The notes beneath the pieces were generated by a model, which was not told the origin of the DNA, made no database searches, and saw only the letters and a program-made list of their open reading frames with translations. Of a stretch of DNA of 64,000 nucleotides, positions 58,872-64,000 are shown one piece after another. The position numbers and the translations under genes were made by a program. How positions within the stretch are numbered: position 1 is the first letter of the stretch; each line of letters starts with the position of its first letter. The stretch is from Sinotaia quadrata (taxonomy: Eukaryota; Mollusca; Gastropoda; Architaenioglossa; Viviparidae): the NCBI GenBank assembly GCA_028829895.1, contig CM054178.1, positions 21,670,006 to 21,734,005 of the forward strand, given 5' to 3'.

Positions 58872-58911
58872 CGTTGTGTTTTCATATTTTCTAGTGTTTT
58901 GTTTCGTCATT

Positions 58912-59190
58912 ACAACTGTGTTTTGTTCCATCATTACAACTGTGTGTTTTGTTCCATCATTACAACTGTGTGTTTTGTTCCATCATTACAACTGTGTGTT
59001 TTGTTCCATCATTACAACTGTGTGTTTTGTTCCATCATTACAACTGTGTGTTTTGTTCCATCATTACAACTGTGTGTTTTGTTCCGTCACGACAGCTGTG
59101 TTTTGTTCCATCATTACAACTGTGTGTTTTGTTCCATCATTACAACTGTGTGTTTTGTTCCATCATTACAACTGTGTGTTTTGTTCCATT
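58912..59190. repeat. 26-bp minisatellite
   Basis: Ten copies of TTTTGTTCCATCATTACAAC and TGTGTG. It starts about 40 bp after the right arm of the 54-bp inverted repeat. Confidence 0.95.
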
Positions 59191-59324
59191 ACAACCACAA
59201 AGTTACAGTGTTTTAAAATAAATATAAAAATTATAAACAAATGTCTCCAAAGTTATAAAAGAAATATTACAGTAATAAAACAAATACCAAGTGTTCAATA
59301 AATATATCAAAGTTGTCAAACAAA

Positions 59325-59590
59325 TATAAAAGTTATCAAACAAAATATCAAAACTGTACAACCTATCAAAATTACCAAACAAAATATCAAAGCTGTACAA
59401 CCTATCAAAATTACCAAACAAAATATCAAAGCTGTACAACCTATCAAAATTACCAAACAAAATATCAAAACTGCACAACCTATCAAAATTACCAAACAAA
59501 ATATCAAAGTGTACAACCTATCAAAATTACCAAACAAAATATCAAAAGTGTACAACCTATCAAAATTACCAAACAAAATATCAAAACAAA
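59325..59590. repeat. 39-bp minisatellite
   Basis: Seven copies of CAAACAAAATATCAAAGCTG and TACAACCTATCAAAATTAC. The ORFs over it on both strands are artefacts. Confidence 0.95.
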
Positions 59591-60239
59591 TGAAGAGACG
59601 TCAAATCTATCCCCACACGTGGAGAAGATCCTGTTTCAGATCTGCGGTATAAATAATAACTTCAGTGTGTCCAGGTGCAAATTTACAGATAAACAAAAAA
59701 TATGTGTAGGTCATTGACACATAACAGGATACTGGAGCGGTCGCCCCATGACCTGCCGGTCTGAAAGACACCACAGCGGTCCATCTATTCCTATATAAAC
59801 TAAACAGTCTGTTTGTCAGGACTAAGCAGTCAGGCATTAAGAACTACTAGATTGATACCAAGCATTGTATACACGATTTGAAGGCACGTCTCTACTTTCA
59901 GAAAACGAAAACTTGATTAAGGTAAGACCTAAACTGGAACGATTTACCGAAAAGTGGCGGTTAGGCAAAATTTCTATCACAGTTAGAGGCCGTCGAGATC
60001 AGAGCTTTTGCTGAACACCGAGCCTGGTAGCTTGCGGATATTTTTACAGATTGGAAACCGAAGGGTACAGTCACTAGAGCTCAATATGAGGACCACGTCT
60101 TTGTTTATAAGAGTGATCTCTCAGCATTTTGAGGAAAGTGAATGGTAGATCCTAATGCGTATTGTTAACATCTTTGCTGTGAGTAATGACTGAGGTTTGT
60201 TATTTAATATTTTGTGTAAGGAAAGTTACTCTCGCCGCG

Positions 60240-60430
60240 CATAATAATTATTCCAAGGAATAAAGACAAGATTTATTTAGACACGTCATTGTAAGTATAA
60301 TAATTATTGCAAGGAATAAAGAAAAAAATTATTTAGACACTTCGTTGTTAGATAGATGCCTGTATTTTGTATAATAATTATTCCAAGGAATAAAGAAAGA
60401 AATTATTTAGACAGTTCGGTGGTGGATAGA
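60240..60430. repeat. About 65-75-bp degenerate tandem repeat
   Basis: Three copies of ATAATTATTCCAAGGAATAA, AGA and AATTATTTAGACAC, the last two also sharing GATAGATGCCTG. Confidence 0.88.
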
Positions 60431-61900
60431 TGCCTGCGTGTTTGTACCTAAACTATGAAATTAAGAATTTAAATAACTGTCAAATCTAGCGTCAGCAGGA
60501 AACTCTTTCCAGTCTGTATTTTGTTTAACAGACATGATTAATAAAGATATTTTATTACCTTTTGTACTTCTGATAAATAGTTGCATTCGAATAATTATTG
60601 CACTTATAGACATTAGGTGAAATAAATTACTCTCTCGTCGGCTGCTTTGTACTAATCCACTTCCTGTTTATCTTGCTGAGATGTTGACGTGATGACATAT
60701 ACCATCTTCATGAACTAATTTATTCTTTGAAAGCCACAGCAGTTAGAAACCAGGATAAAGGCTTACCTCCCTTTGGTTATTTGGTTCATGGCGCCGCTAT
60801 CCAGTGCAAATAATCTCGAAGAATAATGATATATAAAATAACTTAAAACCGCATAACATTAAAAAATGCTTTTAATTAAAATGTTTTAATTAAAAATTAA
60901 AATTCTTTGTTTATGGCCAAAGTATCTTTTAAAAAAATAATATCAATACAAATTTAAATTTACAAACAAACCAGACACCTATTCTTTAACTAGTTTTAGT
61001 TTCCAAATTCCTTGGTGGTAATGACAGTGTTGTCATTATGGATTGGCTGATTAAGCACCTGAAATTCGTTTAAAAATTTTCAATTAATAATGAGAATAAT
61101 GAAATAATGCCTTTCGTACAGGCGAAATAACAGATTGCACAGAAAATAACAATTTAATTTTCATTCAATAACTAAATATTGTGGAAAAATATCATTCAAT
61201 GACTAAAGGTATGACTCTGAATAAAGTTCTATTTCGTTTTTGTAATATGTTCAAATATGTATATAAATAATTTAGTAAACAGCTTAACAACATAATCAGT
61301 GTGCGTATTTGGTTGACACACGTCACTTTATTTAATTACATGGGGAATTAATCAGTGAGCAAATGTTTTAATGCATAACTGATATAGTAGAATTTTAAAA
61401 AATCTCAAAAGCAAAAATGGAAATCCATTTACTCTGCTTCTACAACTTAATCGGGGTTTTCATCCATGATTGTGATTATCAAGTCATATCAGCAATACAT
61501 ATCCTTGACTGCAGTCACTAGTATAGGAATGTTGACATCACAGACAGTCAGAATATTGGAGGTTCCTGTTCATCGTTCTGTCTTGCACCTCAAGTCTGAC
61601 AGTTCATTTACCCATTCTCATCCATAAAGTAAATGTGGAATTTTGATGCATCAAATTTTAAAGGCACGTTTATTTATTTGCTAAGGAATACGCCTCATAA
61701 TTTTGTATTAAATCAAAGTAAATAATGATTTGATTTTATTTAAAAATAATACCACAGAGTAATATAACTCTCAACTACTCCCTCATATTATTAATGTGTC
61801 TAGAGTAGGCCTACACGTATAAATATATAAATGTATACGGGAAAAAACATATTTCAACCTAACTCTAATTATGTGTAGTGCATAAAATAGCACACAAATA

Positions 61901-61972
<72 letters not shown>
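61901..61972. repeat. (CT)n(CA)n compound microsatellite
   Basis: About 16 CT units joined directly to about 18 CA units. Confidence 0.95.
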
Positions 61973-62117
61973 CATATACACATATGTATATATATATGTG
62001 AAAATCGAAAATGTATTACAATCTTTATTACAATCTTTAGGTTATATATATCAAAATATACTTATTCTGCCATTTTGTCACTCATCAAAGTGACACTCTT
62101 TGTCTCGTATAAACTGA

Positions 62118-62495
62118 TAAACACTATTATCCAGTCAATTTGGTGAACTGGTAGGTAAACACTACAATCCAGTCAATTTGGTGAACTGGTAGGTAAACAC
62201 TACAATCCAGTCAATTTGGTAAACTGGTAAACACTATAATCCAGTCAATTTGGTGAACTGGTAGGTAAACACTACAATAAAGTCAATTTGGTAAACTGGT
62301 GAACACTATAATCCAGTCAATTTGGTGAACTGGTAAACACTACAATCCAATCAATTTGGTGAACTGGTAAACATTATAATCCAGTCAATTTGGTAAACTG
62401 GTGAACACTATAATCCAGTTAATTTGGTGAACTGGCAAACACTATAATCCAGTCAATTTGGTGAACTGGTAAACACTATAATCCAGTCAATTTGG
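62118..62495. repeat. 34-38-bp minisatellite
   Basis: Eleven copies of CACTATAATCCAGTCAATTT and GGTGAACTGGTAAA, with a GGT insertion variant in the first copies. Confidence 0.95.
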
Positions 62496-63150
62496 TACAC
62501 ATTCAACACACAACTTACAATATATCGCCAAATAATATGTAGTCTGTCGTGATTGAGATGGGGAGAAGAGAGAGTTTGGGGAAGCAATTTTACAATTCAT
62601 TTTCATAATTTTAAAAATTGATATTAAAAGAAGAGTGTTCTAACATTTGTTTTACTCACAGACATAGAGTAATCAGGCACCATTCGATGGTATGGTCGTA
62701 CTACAAAGAAATGTAAACACTCCACAAACAGTTGTGGCAGAAGTAACCTTTGACCCAGTCTTTATGAAAACTCCGAGATGGCGACGTATAATATTAATGT
62801 CTGTCATAACTATCGTCTGCTAGTCACAAACACATACTTCCATAAAAAAAAGAAACAAGAAACAAATATATACGAGAGTGCGGATATGTAAAATTTCTAC
62901 TATTCCTGGAAGAGCCATTGAACCTTCGGTTATCAGACTTTGGGATAATCTTCAATAATATCATCGGTATATTAAATTACAATATCTGAATTTATTTAAT
63001 TACAGAAAAAATAATATCCACGTAGTCATTTATAAAAACACCTCCGGATATATTAAAAGTTTCTTTTATTAGTTATTTTTCTCTAGCAAAACATAGTACA
63101 AATAAACAGTGCTCTTTGCCTTTCTGAAGCCATCATTTTGTTGTTTTAGT

Positions 63151-63278
63151 TTTTGCACAGTTGGAGATGAAGAGGATGACCACGCTGTCGTTAACAGCAC
63201 TGCTGCTGCTGTTGCTCTATGTGCTTTGTGTGCATGGGGTTAAAGACACGTGCCGGTATCCTTGCAGAACGAACTCCA
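63151..63278 (+). CDS. Signal-peptide exon of an unidentified secreted protein, partial
   Basis: After an acceptor-like TTTTTGCACAG (ending 63160) the first ATG is at 63167. It opens a 37-codon stretch: MKRMTTLSLTALLLLLLYVL is a clear signal peptide, with cleavage expected near CVHG. Then come VKDTCRYPCRTNS and the donor TCCA|GTAAGTTCG at 63278/63279, phase 1. Two cysteines four residues apart begin the mature part. The coding start used here is the ATG; the exon itself should begin at 63161. The rest of the gene is beyond the window or in unrecognised exons. The phase-1 junction after a signal exon parallels the C1q genes, but the sequence is not like theirs. Confidence 0.55.
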
Positions 63279-63479
63279 GTAAGTTCGTTGTTTTCTCTTT
63301 CTTTCTCTTGGACTCTGCTCAATACTTTTTTCTCAGAATGTCTCAAGCTGTCATAATGTTCTTAGGTGGAAATGTGTGTCTGTATTATTTGACCTGCAGG
63401 ATGACAGTTAATCCAGCCGGTCCCTACTTTAGAATAATAGTAGTTTTAAAAAGGCGTTGTATGTTGAAGACAAACATAG

Positions 63480-63930
63480 AAGTTAAAGGAACAGTGAGCC
63501 CTCAGAATAGAGAAAGAAGGAAACTCAGCCGTTAAGATAGAGGCAGAAGGAACAGTGAGACCTGAAGGTAGTCAGAAGGAAAAATTCTCAAGATAGAGGA
63601 AGAAGGAACAGTCAGCCCTGATGATAGAGGCAGAAGGAACAATGAGACCTGAAGATGAGGAAGAATGAAAAATGCTCAGGATAGAGGAAGAAGGAAAGGT
63701 CAGCCCTCAGAATAGAGACAGAAGAAAGATTCAGCCCTTGCGATAGAGGCATAAATACAATGAGCCCTCAGGATAGAGACAGAAGGAATACAGCCCTCAG
63801 GATAATGGCAGAGGGAACAGTGAGACCTGAAGATAGAGGCAGAAGGAACAACGAGCCCTCCAGATACAGGCAGAAGGAACAACGAGCCCTTAAGATAGTG
63901 GAAGAAGAAACAGTCAGCCCTTAGGGTGGA
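63480..63930. repeat. About 30-bp minisatellite
   Basis: About 14 degenerate copies of GATAGAGGCAGAAGGAACAG and TGAGCCCTCA in the intron of the gene starting at 63167. Purine-rich on the plus strand. Confidence 0.92.
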
Positions 63931-64000
63931 TTCGACAATCATTGGACAAGTTTTTTTGCGTCAACATCGTTTGTTACTGCAGAGGAAACGAGTTTCATAG

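Larger units (their letters stand above)
60431..63140. other. Gene-free stretch
   Basis: AT-rich; contains a (CT)n(CA)n microsatellite and a minisatellite listed separately. No gene recognised. Confidence 0.55.

Noticed and set aside
58818..59717. Overlapping ORFs of 86-144 codons with FHHYNCVFCS and YQNYQTKYQS repeats
   Set aside because: They cover the 26-bp and 39-bp minisatellites.
1..64000. CRISPR array, tRNA or rRNA genes
   Set aside because: The tandem arrays have no unique spacers and lie in a eukaryotic context. I saw no paired tRNA A and B boxes or rRNA motifs, though short genes could be missed by eye.

Overview
The window is AT-rich eukaryotic DNA with spliced genes, GT-AG introns, many microsatellites and minisatellites, and transposable elements. 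The four small secreted C1q-domain genes, the phase-1 intron between signal/coiled-coil exon and C1q exon, and the private minisatellites suggest a lophotrochozoan, most likely a mollusc and perhaps a gastropod. This assignment is inference; no marker gene fixes the species.

Layout. (1) 1-6.9 kb: the 5' end of an ACTR8/ARP8 gene (INO80 chromatin-remodelling subunit) on the minus strand, four exons, running off the left edge. (2) 8.4-10.8 kb: C1q gene 1 (minus). (3) 15.9-18.5 kb: a 38-bp minisatellite, a small hAT-type MITE with 14-bp perfect terminal inverted repeats, and an unrecognised possibly spliced transcript. (4) 21.5-32.6 kb: C1q gene 2 (minus), whose intron carries a very young 8,122-bp LTR retrotransposon in antisense orientation. 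The element has 2,004-bp LTRs, a 5-bp target duplication, a tRNA-Pro-like primer site, a polypurine tract and a single 1,138-codon ORF without any recognisable pol. (5) 32.8-45.2 kb: a long run of minisatellites around C1q gene 3 (plus, 41.2-44.1 kb). (6) 45.4-47.3 kb: a solo LTR of another family, with 5-bp target duplication and an internal 11 x 55-bp array. (7) 52.4-57.9 kb: C1q gene 4 (plus) with a candidate TATA promoter and 5' leader exon. (8) 58.4-63 kb: a 54-bp inverted repeat and more minisatellites. (9) 63.15 kb to the end: a signal-peptide exon of an unidentified secreted protein, cut by the window edge.

How it fits together. C1q genes 1 and 2 are tandem paralogues: coding exons, intron, 3' flank (including a TG microsatellite) and 5' flank are all visibly homologous. 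Genes 3 and 4 are a second pair on the other strand with the same two-coding-exon design. All four encode signal peptide, short coiled coil and one C1q domain, as in molluscan C1qDC proteins thought to act as soluble recognition molecules in haemolymph. Most of the remaining sequence is non-coding; many long apparent ORFs are minisatellites whose period is a multiple of three.
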